Source: Trichobilharzia szidati (lineage: Eukaryota > Platyhelminthes > Trematoda > Strigeidida > Schistosomatidae). Taken from it: 64,000 bases of DNA. Every line of letters starts with the position of its first letter. Within the stretch, counting starts at the first letter, position 1. Location of the stretch: NCBI GenBank assembly GCA_944472155.2, contig OX235277.1, positions 22,454,804-22,518,803 on the forward strand. Direction: 5' to 3'. Under the pieces are notes generated by a model. That model ran no database searches. It was not told the origin of the DNA and worked only from the letters and a program-made list of their open reading frames with translations. The translations under genes and the position numbers were made by a program. Shown here piece after piece: positions 23,001 to 35,100 of this stretch.

Positions 23001-25607
23001 TTGATCACATACAATAATAGGCAACATCAAGAGCTTTATCTGTAAACACAATAACATAGGGTGAGTGTGATGAACTCATTCAGCTGTCACTTCATTCGTC
23101 CACTATTCCAAATACCTACAGCAAGTACACTTCTAGAAGTAGACATATGTTTACACATGTTTATGTTTACATATGTTTATTATTTATACACCCCTTATAT
23201 TCATTTTCATGTCACACTGACACTTTTGCAATCCATAGCCTTCTATTGTTGAATACTATTTCCGTTACATGTTTGATTTCATTGACTTAGTAACTCTTTG
23301 TTTGTCATGCATTATTTAATATCTCTGGCATTAGAAATACCGTATATATTTAACTCCATATTCCTCCTTATATCACAACTAATCAGGACATTAGTCACGT
23401 GTTTACCACTCTTGTAGAAATCATCATGTACTAATTGCTAAGTGTTTCATTAATAAAAAGTGCTGATCACCCTGGACACTGAGATAATCGGTTTGTTATA
23501 TAAACGTTGTTATGGTTGACAAATATCTAAAAGATCGCCTATTTCTAATGCTTTCTCTATTTTGATGTGTCTTCTATTGAGTTAGAAATTGTATTATTAA
23601 TGATGATTTCATGAATTCCGATAGTATCTGCAGATGGAACAGGGATTAAAATTCATGAATGCTAACTTCTGTTAAATAAGCAAACTCTGGCTGCAACCGT
23701 TCTCAAGAGCCTAATGTATGTTGAAATGAGACTGAATACTTGTTATATATTTTTTCAGTCTCCCACTATACCTTATTTCGTGAAAAGCTTTTGTAGTTCA
23801 CTTTGATAATTATGCCGTAGTACCTGTTTTTTCATTGTGAAAACTCTAATAGTTTTGATGAAAACTGCACTCTCAATCATTTTGCACTTCTCTTCTACTA
23901 CGATAGGAATTATAGTCAATTGTAGATCACTCTTGGCATCGTTATCATTCATCTATTGAATTAAATATAAAACGTAGTCAAGATAACAGCGCTTGGTTTT
24001 CCTTAAAGGGATGTTGACCAATCACACTCAAAATTCTTTTACATGAGACTGGATAAAAATGATAGGAACTTTCAGAATTGGCACAGTTTAAAGTTTCACT
24101 TGTTCATTCTGTGCCATTCCACCCGATAATGTCTCAGTAACCTTCAAGGCATGGCCCAATTCTAATATCTTTGGCCATCCTTTAACCATTTTCGCATATA
24201 AGCAGTTATTGCACAGGTTAAAAAGGCAGAAATATTGTTCAGAGATTCACATGACTGATAAAATAAAATGAAAACAATATATATGTAAAATATACCATTT
24301 AAACGAGATTTTCTGAATTGTTCTGGAACCTCATGTTATTCTTTGTCGAACTGTTCAACCCTTGATAGTCAACTTGTGAGACAGTAAAATTTAGCACTAC
24401 TAAAACTCACAAATTAAAATGAGTCACACGAACATAAGGATGCAGTTTCACCGATCAAAATTTACCAATTATCGATCAATTTTGTTGTTCCACTTGAAAT
24501 ATATGTCCATGTTGAGACAGTTTCCCCTATACAACACAGTTATTCTTTTCTTATTCGGCATCTTAACAGTACTCTCTATTCAACTAACACATCACATTGG
24601 GAAATAACCATTAATCTAACTAAAAGAAGCAAATTTCCAGCATTTATTTACGTATGATACACTATCAAGGGTTGTGGTCTATTTCACATTGAAAGACTTT
24701 TGCATGCGATGTCTCCAAATTCATAAAAATATGTAAATCGTCAAAAAGGTACAAGAGTCATCGCTGCAAAGTGAAGCAACTTGATTAGGAATGAACTACA
24801 AACAAAGGCTATCAATGAGGGTTGAGTCAAAAAGAAGATAGGCACGCGTCTGATTTGTCATAAACGGGTGATAATTCGGTCGGTCGGTGATATTACGCAT
24901 TACGTGATAATTACGCATTTCAGTAGAAATATTTTAATGAGTAGCCATACTACAAATGAATTGATTGATAGGGATTTTCCTGACAGTTATTCCTCTACAT
25001 TATCATTAGCTGAAGGGTCATAATTATATTTGACGTAATAATGGGCAGCATAATATTTACTAAAGTCAGTCTCAGCCACAGGGGTTGCAAATACTACTAC
25101 TACACATAGTTTGAAAGCATGCAGTAATTGTAACCAATGAATTCTGCCTCTCAGTGTCCATGTGTTTATCAGATGAAATATTTTTCTAGTCAAAGAAAAT
25201 TTCAGTACAAACTGAAATCGTCAGTCAGAGAAAAATATACAAACTGATCAATAAAGTGCTGAAGTATGTGTTTCATAGAACCGTGATCAAATACTCACCG
25301 AGAAAGATGAATGCCACTCAGTAAATGACGAATTTACTATAATTATTATTCATTTCACAAAATGGAACACCAATGAAATCAATATTATGTTAATAATATC
25401 ATGAGTATCACTGGAAAACAGTCACAGAATTAAGCAAATCAATGAATGAGAAGTTACCATTATCAGGATATAGACAACAGAAAACGAATAAATTACGGCT
25501 ACGTACTCTACGGTTTGGAATAAAGCTTTAGAAATATATTCAAGTATTGGTTTGCAGGAACTTGATGAGGTGCAGGATTTCATCATCAGCTGACATCGAT
25601 TTAGATC
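20060..25607. other. Long intronic or intergenic stretch with one micro-exon candidate
   Basis: About 5.5 kb AT-rich. Apart from the 9-nt candidate at 21208-21216, I see only short random ORFs and no repeat shared with the rest of the window. Confidence 0.5.
21208..21216 (-). CDS. Candidate 9-nt micro-exon
   Basis: Minus strand: TTTTACATTTGCAG | AATTTCTAA | GTAAGACAG. Strong T-rich acceptor and good donor. It contains a stop in phase 0 but is open in the locus phase (AA TTT CTA A). Confidence 0.5.
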   Translation of the reverse strand, partial: NF

Positions 25608-25617
25608 ATCGACATAC

Positions 25618-25626
25618 CTGGCAGTA
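25618..25626 (-). CDS. Possible 9-nt micro-exon
   Basis: Minus strand: GCTGTCAAG | TACTGCCAG | GTATGTCG. Good donor, AAG acceptor. Open in the locus phase. It lies close to SINE-like sequence, so it could be exonised repeat or chance. Confidence 0.3.
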
Positions 25627-25707
25627 CTTGACAGCTGGTTCGTCTAAGTTTCCGACTATTCACAATACTCATCTATTGAAGTTTAAACCCAGGACTTTCT
25701 GGTTATC

Positions 25708-25905
25708 AGGTGAGCTGGTAGAGCATTAGGCTACTGGAATCCGATCCAATGGTTCATGAATTCCAACTAATGTCATACCTGGAGGGTATTTGTCCTCACA
25801 CATGACCTGCTGTTCCGCACTGGTCACGACCATTATATCTAGTCTAATTGGCTTAATGGCTTAATAGGCAAACATCTATTCGAGTCCTAACCTCTGTACC
25901 GCCTC
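25708..25905 (+). mobile_element. Degenerate tRNA-like SINE of a different family
   Basis: The sequence GAGCTGGTAGAGCATTAGGC near 25710 looks like the start of a tRNA-derived SINE (compare the A-box region of many tRNAs). A GGTTCATGAATTCC stretch about 35 bp further on could be a decayed B box. The head differs from the GCGTCGG-type SINEs. No tail homology or duplication seen. It resembles the head of the schistosome SM-alpha family as I recall it, but I saw no hammerhead core in the body. Confidence 0.35.
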
Positions 25906-27614
25906 GAGAATGCTTCAAATTGTGTCCTCAGGTAATAAAAATTTCTCAGTTAATCCAGTTGTACAGTACTCATTTCGTACTGGAGATGCTTTTAGACTGA
26001 ATAACTGCCGGATTACCTGATTGTGATATTTTCTGTCTTTTTTGTTATAAATGATTTAAATCAAATATTCCATCGACTTAAAAGGTTGTTTTACATTGCT
26101 AGGATAGAATTTCATGTTCGAACTTTCTGAAACCACTGGTTGTCATGCTTTCTAGCCTAAATTATAGGTTGTGTACATGACTGATTGCTCTTCAGCATCT
26201 CAAGTTTGAATTTCACTCATTATTCATTCTAAACACTATATCTTACAAGTAACTGAAGTCGAGAAAACCTACTACGACAATGGTTTTGAACAAGATGTCT
26301 TCATTGAATTCTATTTTCAGGTCTCTGATGTTTTCTTTTCAGAACTTGCTTGCGTTTTCTGCTTTTTTCGCCAATAATATTTATTGTTGCGCCACGCATG
26401 ACAATCCCACTTGCCGAAAAACAATTCTGAATTTACTAATACTTCGACAATGGGACTTTAGAATCCTTGAAATCACTGTTGAATTCTGTAGTTTTGAGTG
26501 CACAATGAAGCACCCACGCTTTGAATCTCCCCGTCATCAGTGTTTGTTGAATCTTTCAAGTGTCGTACTGACTGAACTCACATGGACAATTTGTCATGCA
26601 CTGAACTCTAAATACATGTATTGCAGCTTAAATGCCAAGTATGAGAATGACCATCAACTGAAGGACTGTAGTCGAATTTATTCCAATCTTGTAAGTCGCA
26701 AATAGAAGTGCGCAAAATATAGTATAGTTACAAAGTGGAAATCAGAATGAAAAGATTCAGTTCACTTATTTAAACTGCCAACTGAAATATTATGGACGAA
26801 TTATTCTTCACAGAATACTGGTGGCATAATTACTCATTCCTGACTTTGCCTCTATGCTTTTTAGGTAATACTTCTGATATATTCAGACCTCAGTTTGCAA
26901 ATCATTTGACAATAAACATCAAAGGCATAGTTTGACCTGCCTGTATTTAGGCGGTTTAAAGTGATTCAGCCCCTTCAGATGAGCAAGAGCAATGCCCTTG
27001 GATCCAAGTAAGTGAAACGGCCATATAGTTTATAGGTCATTTTGTCCATGCTAGTTAGCATCACTAATTGTTGCCACTGGTATCCAACTACATACGTGAA
27101 TCAACTTGGAGTTAGCTTAATAGAATTATGCCCCAAGAAGAGAGATATAGGCCTCATAGAAGAAAACATGGTTTTACGCTACACTGAAGGTTGCGACGTA
27201 CACCAAAATATATAAACATTGTATTGACTAGTAGCCGGCGGAAAGAGACTCAGATTCCCAATTTCATTAGGATTTTCCAGGATAACAAGCAACATCAACA
27301 TTTCGTATACAACAACAAGTGAGTAAATGTTCGTTCCCTCCTGAATGAAGTAAAATTCTGCTATTTTCCAATGAATTCAATGCGTTTCCTTTCAACCCTC
27401 AACCATCAATCACTGCTATTATTTCAATTTCAGTTATCAACGTAGTCTGAAAACTAATTCATCAGTGAGATTTATTTCACATTGTCGCTTTTCGTTTCGT
27501 CTGAAGCAAAGATATTAATTAACAACTGATTTCACAATAACAGCCAGCTTTAATGCGAGAGATTTATTGGATGTCCAAATCCATGATAAAAAATACACAT
27601 TCGTTTGTTAAAAT
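25906..27614. other. Spacer with one possible micro-exon
   Basis: Contains a plus-strand 141-codon ORF (26280-26705) that I could not relate to any family and regard as probably chance, plus the micro-exon candidate at 27096. Otherwise AT-rich and featureless. Confidence 0.45.
27096..27104 (-). CDS. Possible 9-nt micro-exon
   Basis: Minus strand: CTAACTCCAAG | TTGATTCAC | GTATGTAG. Good donor, AAG acceptor. Open in the locus phase (TT GAT TCA C). Confidence 0.4.
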
Positions 27615-29360
27615 AATTTGCATTTATTTCGTTATGACATTATTAACACAAACAAATTAAAAATTTATAGAGAGAACGAATGGAGAACGAATTCTAGTAT
27701 GAGCGGAAAACGCAAGATTCACACATTTAATGAACCAGAAAATGTCAGTGTAGATCAATTATCATTTGAGTTTGTGAAAAATTTAGTGGTAATTTTATTG
27801 TGAGGAAGCGTCCTTCCCGTGACCTAAAAGACAAATCAGAATATTTTGAAGGATGAGTGCAAACAGTTGTAACCATTGTAATACAGAAATGAATGTGTGA
27901 ATTTAACGTGGTAAATAGACTTATGTATCTTGACACTTATTCCGCATTACAATAACTTAAAATTTCCTCCAGTGAACTATTATCCCCGATTTCTCTATTT
28001 ATAATTAAGTCACCAATTGTTTACATAGACTCTTGATCACAACTCGGTAACTGACATACGTTATTTGTGATACAAAACAGTATTAATTTAACTTTTATCA
28101 AAGCAGAAGCCGTGATATTCAATGATACGTGGGCATATAGTTGAAGAAGAATGCATTTAAAATACTTTCTGTTTCGATATTTGATTGTTGGCATTTTATC
28201 AGATATTTGTTGAAGACAGCGATGAAGGTGCCATGCGAATCGGCAATAACTTATCCAGGATCTGATGTAGAATGCCAGGGAGCATCAAACACTTTTCATC
28301 ACTGCGTTATGTTACCTAGTGATACGTGAATGTGAAAGGTACAACCAACATGGATAACCAAAATTGTAAATAACTCAAAGATATGAACTTCGTCATGTAA
28401 ATGTTTAGTGTGAACAACACGAATCTTTCATTATGTGTGACGAAACAACCTACCGCATCAATTGATTCAGGGGTCATTGCGACAAGTTATTTCTAGAAAT
28501 AATGAAAATATTACTGAGCAAATTATCAGTTCACGAGTGTATATTAGACAAAAGAATACTATTTGACATGGATATTCATTTCAGTCTATAAAAACGTGTG
28601 ATCACAGATTCCTCTTTTAGTGCTGCTTGATTCTTTATATTAGTAGGGCTTAACCCTAGAACATTTATCATTAGATTTCAGAGCAGTGAAATACATACGG
28701 GAGGACATATGCTACTTAAAATTCTATTTGAGCTTAAATATGAGTATTTGGAGGAACTATTTCATTCTAGAAGGAACCTGAACACAGAGTTGTTTCAGTT
28801 ATTTCAATAAAAGTAGTGGTATTTAGAAAATACTACTTTAACACTGCAATCACAGCTTTTAATCTGAGATTTCGAACTATGTAATTGCATTTTCGTAGTA
28901 TCATTTCCCTGTGCAATACTTGTTTATAAACCTGACACCAAACATGCATGAGAACGTTTATGTGGTTGTTTGGATACTTTTCGTTTGACATTATCTTGAG
29001 GTTACTTTACTTCATTTCATGTGCTAGGCTTCTACAACACATCCAAGATGTGAAATTACAATTATTTACTCAGTGAATGTATCACATAATGAAACGATAT
29101 CATGCACTGTGTAGTATTATTTACTTCTGTTATTTATACAATAAGGAATTAATATGAAATCTTGAATTACTATGATGTGCAATAATTATCTACACATTAT
29201 TAACTATGATATTGGAGTCGAATTCAATTTCCTTAGATGTTATTGTCTAGGGAGATTGATTTCATGGCTTCAGTAAATGATACATATCTCTCTGTCAGAC
29301 TTACGTTTCCCATCAGGGAGTGTAATGGTACCTGGAATTTGTGAATTGAATTTTGTTTTG
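27615..29360. repeat. Segmental duplication, copy B (partner 6141-8220)
   Basis: Collinear with 6141-8220 through several matching blocks and ending with the homologous 27-nt exon. Divergence and indels are substantial, indicating an old duplication. See copy A. Confidence 0.6.
29305..29331 (-). CDS. Candidate 27-nt micro-exon
   Basis: Minus strand: acceptor CACAAATTCCAG, donor GTAAGTCTG, both strong. In the locus phase it reads T-I-T-L-P-D-G-K between split codons; phase 1 contains a TGA. The duplicate at 8157 keeps length, phase and the TITLP core. This is one of the best supported exons. Confidence 0.65.
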
Positions 29361-30925
29361 TGTAGAAAGTGTTAATGCCTGCCACGTTATTTCTTTTCCA
29401 TTTATTCTCTTTCTGGGATTCTCAAAGGGGCAGAGTCACACTGCCATGAGAATTTATTTTTCGCACTTGTTTACAGCTTCGCTATTTCATGATGATAAAA
29501 GCGATTTAATGATATCAGCAGATGATGACTGAACTGACTCAGATTATTCAAATGTAAACTTGCCAGGTGTCCAGAAGTTTTTTCAGTCTTCAAACGTAAA
29601 ATCCCGTGATTACTGGTTCTTAGAGCTTAAACCGTCGGATGTCAACAATGCCATGGAAATTGGTGTCATGAGGGAAAGAATAGGTGTAATTCACAACTAT
29701 TGACCCACTCATTTCACTAGTTACTTGTGCTTTATCTACTAAGTAGGCACCAAGAAATTCGCGATAACAGTGATGCGCAGCGATTTTTACATCCCAATGT
29801 TCACGTAGTGCTTTCAAACTCTGATGTAATATATAATGCAGTATACTACAAATGATTCAATTCTACCACTTTTTCAGTACTGGCTAAATTTCAATCGATT
29901 TCATTAGGTGAACTTATTGTGACATAATCTTATTCATGACGTTTGCAGAAATGTGTACGCGATACAATCCACAATTTATATTGAGAAGTATAATATGCTA
30001 GGAGTAGAAAACGAAAAAATGTGAAAAAAGGAAATAGGCATCCAGCAAGAATAAGTCCAACTTCTGAAACTGTCAAATACAAATTGAGTAGAGGAATTGA
30101 TTTATGACCCTGAAAATTCACAGGTGTCACCTAAAAGTCAGTGTTTCCTTACTAATGAAGAGCCGATATTATTCTGAACAAGATCACATGAGGTATTGAT
30201 TCGAAGCAACATCATTTGCGAATTATTTGCAATACTCAGGAAATCAATGAGACGTTTGTGTAGATGACTTGTTGGTATACCGTTTTAATATAACTTATAC
30301 ACATAAATTCAGCGATGATTTTCTTCACCATCAATAAATGTAATCAGAATGAAAGTTCAAGACTTCCATAATGTGACCATCGAAAGATGACAGGCAAAAG
30401 TGAGCCTTCTTTGTTTTTACATCTAATGATGAGCATGTGGGCACACTCAGTATGAGAGCAGTGTTTTTCCCAGACGTATTGTTTCAGATAAATGAATCCG
30501 ATTTTTGTCCATTCACAGTTAGATACATTCGGTCACTGTCTAAATTGAAATCACAACTTTTGCTGTTGTAAAAAAACTCTGTGGCTTGAATTCAGAGGTT
30601 ATGATTCATCTTTTCCCAGGGCCATCAATTCAACGTTTTTTATCACAGGCGAGTGTTTCAAACCGTTTCGAGACTTCGTCTAACAAGATCCTGATTATTT
30701 GATTTGCTGAATGATTAAATTCAGTTGCTACAATTACTAACCTTAGTTCAGGTATCACGTTTAATGGTGTCATCTCATTTTGATTCTTTTGAATATTAGC
30801 ACTTTTTAAAAGAAATCATGGTGCGCAAGTTAAAAAATTGGAGTTGAAGTTTAGCTTCTCTGAATAATGTAAGTGTGAAAATTTAAAGTAGACGTATCAA
30901 GGAAACGATCAGACTCTTCACTCAC

Positions 30926-30946
30926 TCGTTGATATTTCTCCCTTGG
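30926..30946 (-). CDS. Candidate 21-nt micro-exon
   Basis: Minus strand: CATATTTGTAG | 21 nt | GTGAGTGAAG. In the locus phase the exon is open and reads K-G-E-I-S-T between split codons. Confidence 0.5.
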
Positions 30947-31147
30947 CTACAAATATGTAAGACCACTAATAATAATATGAAACGTGGAAAGTGTAGGTTA
31001 TTGTTATAGAGGATTTCGACCTCACTTCAATAGCAAATACGATATTCTCAGACTTCATTCAATAAGCGGAACCGAGAGAACTCTGCTGAGTATACAAATT
31101 GATGTTACATACGGACCAGAGAAATTAAAACTTTAAAATTCACTTAC

Positions 31148-31156
31148 CCTGCTTCA
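31148..31156 (-). CDS. Candidate 9-nt micro-exon (pair with 31407)
   Basis: Minus strand: ATCATTTAAG | TGAAGCAGG | GTAAGTGAA. Phase 0 would start with TGA; the locus phase is open. Flanks resemble those of the exon at 31407 (acceptor side CTTAA(A/G)TGA, then GTAT), so the two are a local duplicate pair. Confidence 0.5.
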
Positions 31157-31406
31157 CTTAAATGATAAAGTGTATTTTTGAGGCTGGTTAATAATCGCAT
31201 TTTAAAAATTAGGCGAATGAAGGTGAGTACATTTCATCATGAAAAAATATTGATCACCGGTGTTAACATTAATTCACCCTGCGTTATTCTCGAATCACTT
31301 ACATCACAAAGATATTCGTTATCATATTAAACAATGTTATTTACAAATCTGAGAGATTGTGGGACAAAGAGTAGATTCTCAGTCAAAAGATGATATGCAG
31401 ACTTAC

Positions 31407-31415
31407 ATTTCTTTA
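31407..31415 (-). CDS. Candidate 9-nt micro-exon (pair with 31148)
   Basis: Minus strand: GTCACTTAAG | TAAAGAAAT | GTAAGTCTG. Phase 0 starts with TAA, but the locus phase reads TA AAG AAA T. Duplicate of the 31148 unit about 260 bp away. Confidence 0.5.
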
Positions 31416-32185
31416 CTTAAGTGACATAACGTATCAATAAAGACCGTCAAGAATCACATTCAGAATAACAAAGAAGACGGTGATGAACGTATTTCATAAA
31501 GAATAAATGCATGAATAATTTCATAGATGACTAATCGATAAGTGGGCACCCAACTGATAAACAACAGTGCATTTAAGAGAAGTGTACTGATTATAAATCT
31601 GATATTTCTTGCGCTGTCTTTAGGTAAGAATAATGTTTATATTAGCGTATGGTTTTCTTCCGAAGTCATTATTATATTTCACTCTAATTAACTAGATGGT
31701 CATTTATTAAATATATATCCAGTAACCTAATGTATATACTGTTCAGTTCTAAACTTTTCTGCTTCCTTATGGGAACAGAAACATCATCCTGGATAGCTCA
31801 GCTATTGACGTCAGTAGTCTCTGAATTAATAGTTCAGGAATATTTGTACTCCAATATGTTTCGTGTTCAAATATTAGTATATCTTTCCCATAATGGTGCA
31901 TGTTTTGCTGTCGACAATACATTTTGTTGTGAAGTTACTGTTTATCATTATAACAGAGGAACCTTCTACTTACGAAATAGTTCTGAAAACAAGAAATGCA
32001 TTTCAAAATGCTTACAGTTGAGTAAGAGTCGTTATCAGGTTTCAAAATGTAAGAATAAGCTCACACATCAGGGAGCATACAGCAACGTTTCAGTGTTAAC
32101 AGAATAGTCAAAAGAACTTGATAAGGTCCAGTAGAATATATAGGCCTAGTAATATTGACATTAATTTACATGCGCATGTTATTTT

Positions 32186-32790
32186 TATTCGTCTTTTGAA
32201 TTCCGAGTGGAACGAAGGGCTTCAACATCAAGCCTCTATTTCCCTTATTGGTCTGCAGTCATTTAAAGCCGTTCTTCATTTGTCCGTATTTTCTTGTTTC
32301 CTTATCATGTGGTATCTTCAACATCAAATCTAGACACTTTACGAATCATTTCAAACGCGGGTGACATTCGAAGTTTTGATGTTTGACGTTATTCAGTTGT
32401 CTTCTCAGCACGTTATTCCATTTCGTTTTGAGTATTTGTTAAGAGGTAGGTTCTTCGTTCGTTTGATGAAAGGTTTCTTTGCTAATTACCATTTCTGAAC
32501 TGCCTTCTCATCTTCATTATCGATCAAGAGCATATTTGAATGTAGTTGGCGACAGGCTTTTGAGAATGGTGTTGTTGATGCCTCATATAGGAAGTAGTGA
32601 TTTGATGTCGGTGTTAAATATTCAGCGTTTGTTTCCTTCCCTGTGTGTAGGTCTGCATAATAAATTTCAGATTATTAAACGATTTGTATTCACATTTCGG
32701 CTTTCTGAGTTTCTTGGTGTAAACGCTGCTGCCTCGCTTGGTATGTCAAGGACACAACAATTTCTTCATACTTGAAATAGTGTCGGTGTT
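32186..32790 (-). pseudogene. RTE-type LINE 3'-end fragment (RT C-terminus and tail)
   Basis: The minus-strand translation, with many frame changes, includes IFNTDIKSLLPI, which matches the conserved RTE C-terminal segment (usual form IFNTNVKTVLLYG). The low-coordinate end is GAAGCCCTTCGTTCCACTCGG followed by an A-rich end, homologous to the tail of the SINE at 19820 and to the RTE fragment at 45447. Strongly 5'-truncated and decayed. Open segments on both strands here are remnants or shadows. Confidence 0.5.
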
Positions 32791-34557
32791 GACATGGTGC
32801 TGGTTGTTGTTTGCGTATATGCGTACATACCAATCTAATAAGAATCATCTGAATATTTTATAAGAGAAATAAGATCCTTTATTTTCGTTACCATGTTCAT
32901 CTTCTTTGATTTGTGGATGAAATTCTTGGAAAGACTTATGAGCAGTCACCTTCTTAGCACCTGCCTGCAACCAATGTAACACAACTGTTCAATGAATACA
33001 AGGTGTGTCCATCACTAATTTTCATAATGACAATCATTTTTGTGATTTGATAACCAACTTGAAGGTATCCTTTAACTTAATTGATCAACTACAATATACT
33101 GAAATGAAAATTTATTTAAAAAACAAAACTGCTTGAAAAGCCACCACTGGATATAAACCTTCCTTGCATACTGAATAAGTGAATTCACATGCTAAAAATT
33201 ACTGCAACAGCAATTAATAAAGGCAGATATGGAGATTAAAGTATTTTGAGACTGCATTAAATTGAATTCAAGTACACCGTGTCCATCGTCGAAAGTTGAG
33301 TCCGATAAATATAAGTTGAACTAAGAAAACGCTTGATATGAAACTTAAAAGATGTCAGACATATGTCAAGTAGTACGTTTAATTTTATTCTAACAAAATC
33401 TTTTACCATATGTTGTACATAAAAAACGTAACAGGTGAGCATATTCTGCAGAGTTGTATTGCGAAAAATTGATAGCATGAGCTTCATTTTCTTGGAATTA
33501 TTCGTCATTCATCCACATCATACAATGAATTGTACACTACGAAAATTTCTAAATTTAAACATACTCAGATCTGCTCAGTTGATGCAAAACAAAGAAACTC
33601 AATACAATGAATCACAAGTGTACAGAAATACAATGTATGATGGAAACAATCAAGATTATGGAGACAGAAAGCACTCAGAAGTATAATTCGCAAAATTGAT
33701 TCCATCGCCTAATGGCCTGAATTCAGTCTCGAAGCATTACCTTATTCGTACTGCGAAATATGTATTCTGTACATGGAAATATGCCACTGTCGTTGTTGTC
33801 GTTTACTGACGAGACACTATGGTAAAAACCAGTCATCTTATATAATGAGTTATCACTCGTAACACCAAACAGCATTTAACAGCTATTGCAACTAGAAAAA
33901 ATTCATTGAATAATATTGCACAATCCATGGACATTGGTTAACTGATGAACAACTGAAAATGCAACTTCACTAGACTAGTGATTTATTTCCTAAACATAGA
34001 AGAAGACCGGCGAGGAGCTCGTATACTACTGCAATAAGTATATCAGCTGAAATAATGGCACTATTCACTGATAGTCGCAACCCCTTTGTACAAAAACCTA
34101 TGTATATATATACCTAGGTTCAGAGGAGTACAACGAGTAAAACTTTCCTCATTTTAACGTTTGAAATTCTGAAATATTTTTAAGTTTATATAAAATGGAA
34201 TGAAAAGTGTTTGCATGGAGACTGGTACTCTGAAAACATTGTTTTATTGGGAATGTAGTCGTACCCAGATAACCAGTAGCATACAGAGAAATATTGTGCT
34301 TCACTACCTGCTTTTACCTCAGTCCTAAAATATCATCAGTTTACATTAACTAGGAGCCAGTATCTCAACCCACCGAAAGTTTTCGAGGAACATAATCATG
34401 AAATGCGGAAATGGAGGTGATTTCAGAAACGAAGTATAGGAAATTCGCCTAATTGTATCCATCACTGGAAAAGAATAGTGAAATGTATATGCTCCCCTGA
34501 AAGCCATATTAAGTCTACATTTGAGTCATAATTGGCATAAAAGCATGTCAGTTATTG
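32791..34557. other. Spacer
   Basis: AT-rich with short ORFs on both strands around 33257-33686. An 18-nt minus-strand pattern with good splice sites at 32831-32848 has a stop in the locus phase and is not annotated. Confidence 0.45.
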
Positions 34558-35100
34558 TATTATGCTGGAATGTGTAGATTCATGAAGTAACCAGAGTATT
34601 CAATATCTGATAATGTGTTCAAATCATCGGAATCCGTCTTCTTCAGATATCTTTTATCATTATGGGGACAGCCCCAGCCTTATCGTGTAAGGTTTCATTA
34701 CAAAAACGCTAAATGTGATACGACCCAATTTACCAATTTTGTATTCTCAAAAATTTGAAGGAATGATATTCATAATACACCTATATGTGTCCGCTGAAAT
34801 ATAATAAATGATGCCACCTGCTTTGAATAGTGTGCCAGTCTTTCAGTGGTTAAGCTTTTTTCTTGTCACATAGATCTAACCTTCACTGATTGAAGAGGCG
34901 GTATGATATAAATCGAAGCTTCATTTAGGTTAACACCATTTTTTCAGTGAGTCAATTTGATTCGCAGTCTCATCATGTGTATTCATGCTAGCTCTAAATA
35001 CATTGTTAGCTGAACAGTTTTCAGTACTCTTTTGAATATTTTCAGTGATCGTATGTAAAACTCACCTTCCCCACCTGGATTGAAAGAAGTTTTTGTACAT
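34558..35100. repeat. Micro-exon unit, diverged copy 1 of 3
   Basis: Starts with TATGCTGGAATGTG, then GAAGTAACCAGAGTATTC, related to the starts of the units at 36440 and 37540, and ends at the 9-nt exon 35066 with the acceptor-side word CTGGATT on the plus strand. More diverged and about 190 bp longer than the other two copies. Confidence 0.5.
35066..35074 (-). CDS. Candidate 9-nt micro-exon (unit copy 1)
   Basis: Minus strand: CTTTCAATCCAG | GTGGGGAAG | GTGAGTTTT. Strong sites on both sides. The acceptor AATCCAG is shared with the exons at 36764 and 37854 while the nine exon bases differ. Confidence 0.65.

Noticed and set aside
26280..26705. 141-codon plus-strand ORF
   Set aside because: Longest non-retroelement ORF, but no recognisable motif, on the strand opposite to the micro-exon signal, and compatible with chance over 64 kb.
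30153..30173. Minus-strand 21-nt pattern with good sites (GTTCAG and GTAAGG)
   Set aside because: Has a TAA in the common phase of all other exons.
32831..32848. Minus-strand 18-nt pattern with strong sites (AATATTCAG and GTATGTACG)
   Set aside because: Contains TAG in the common phase; may be a non-coding or chance pattern.
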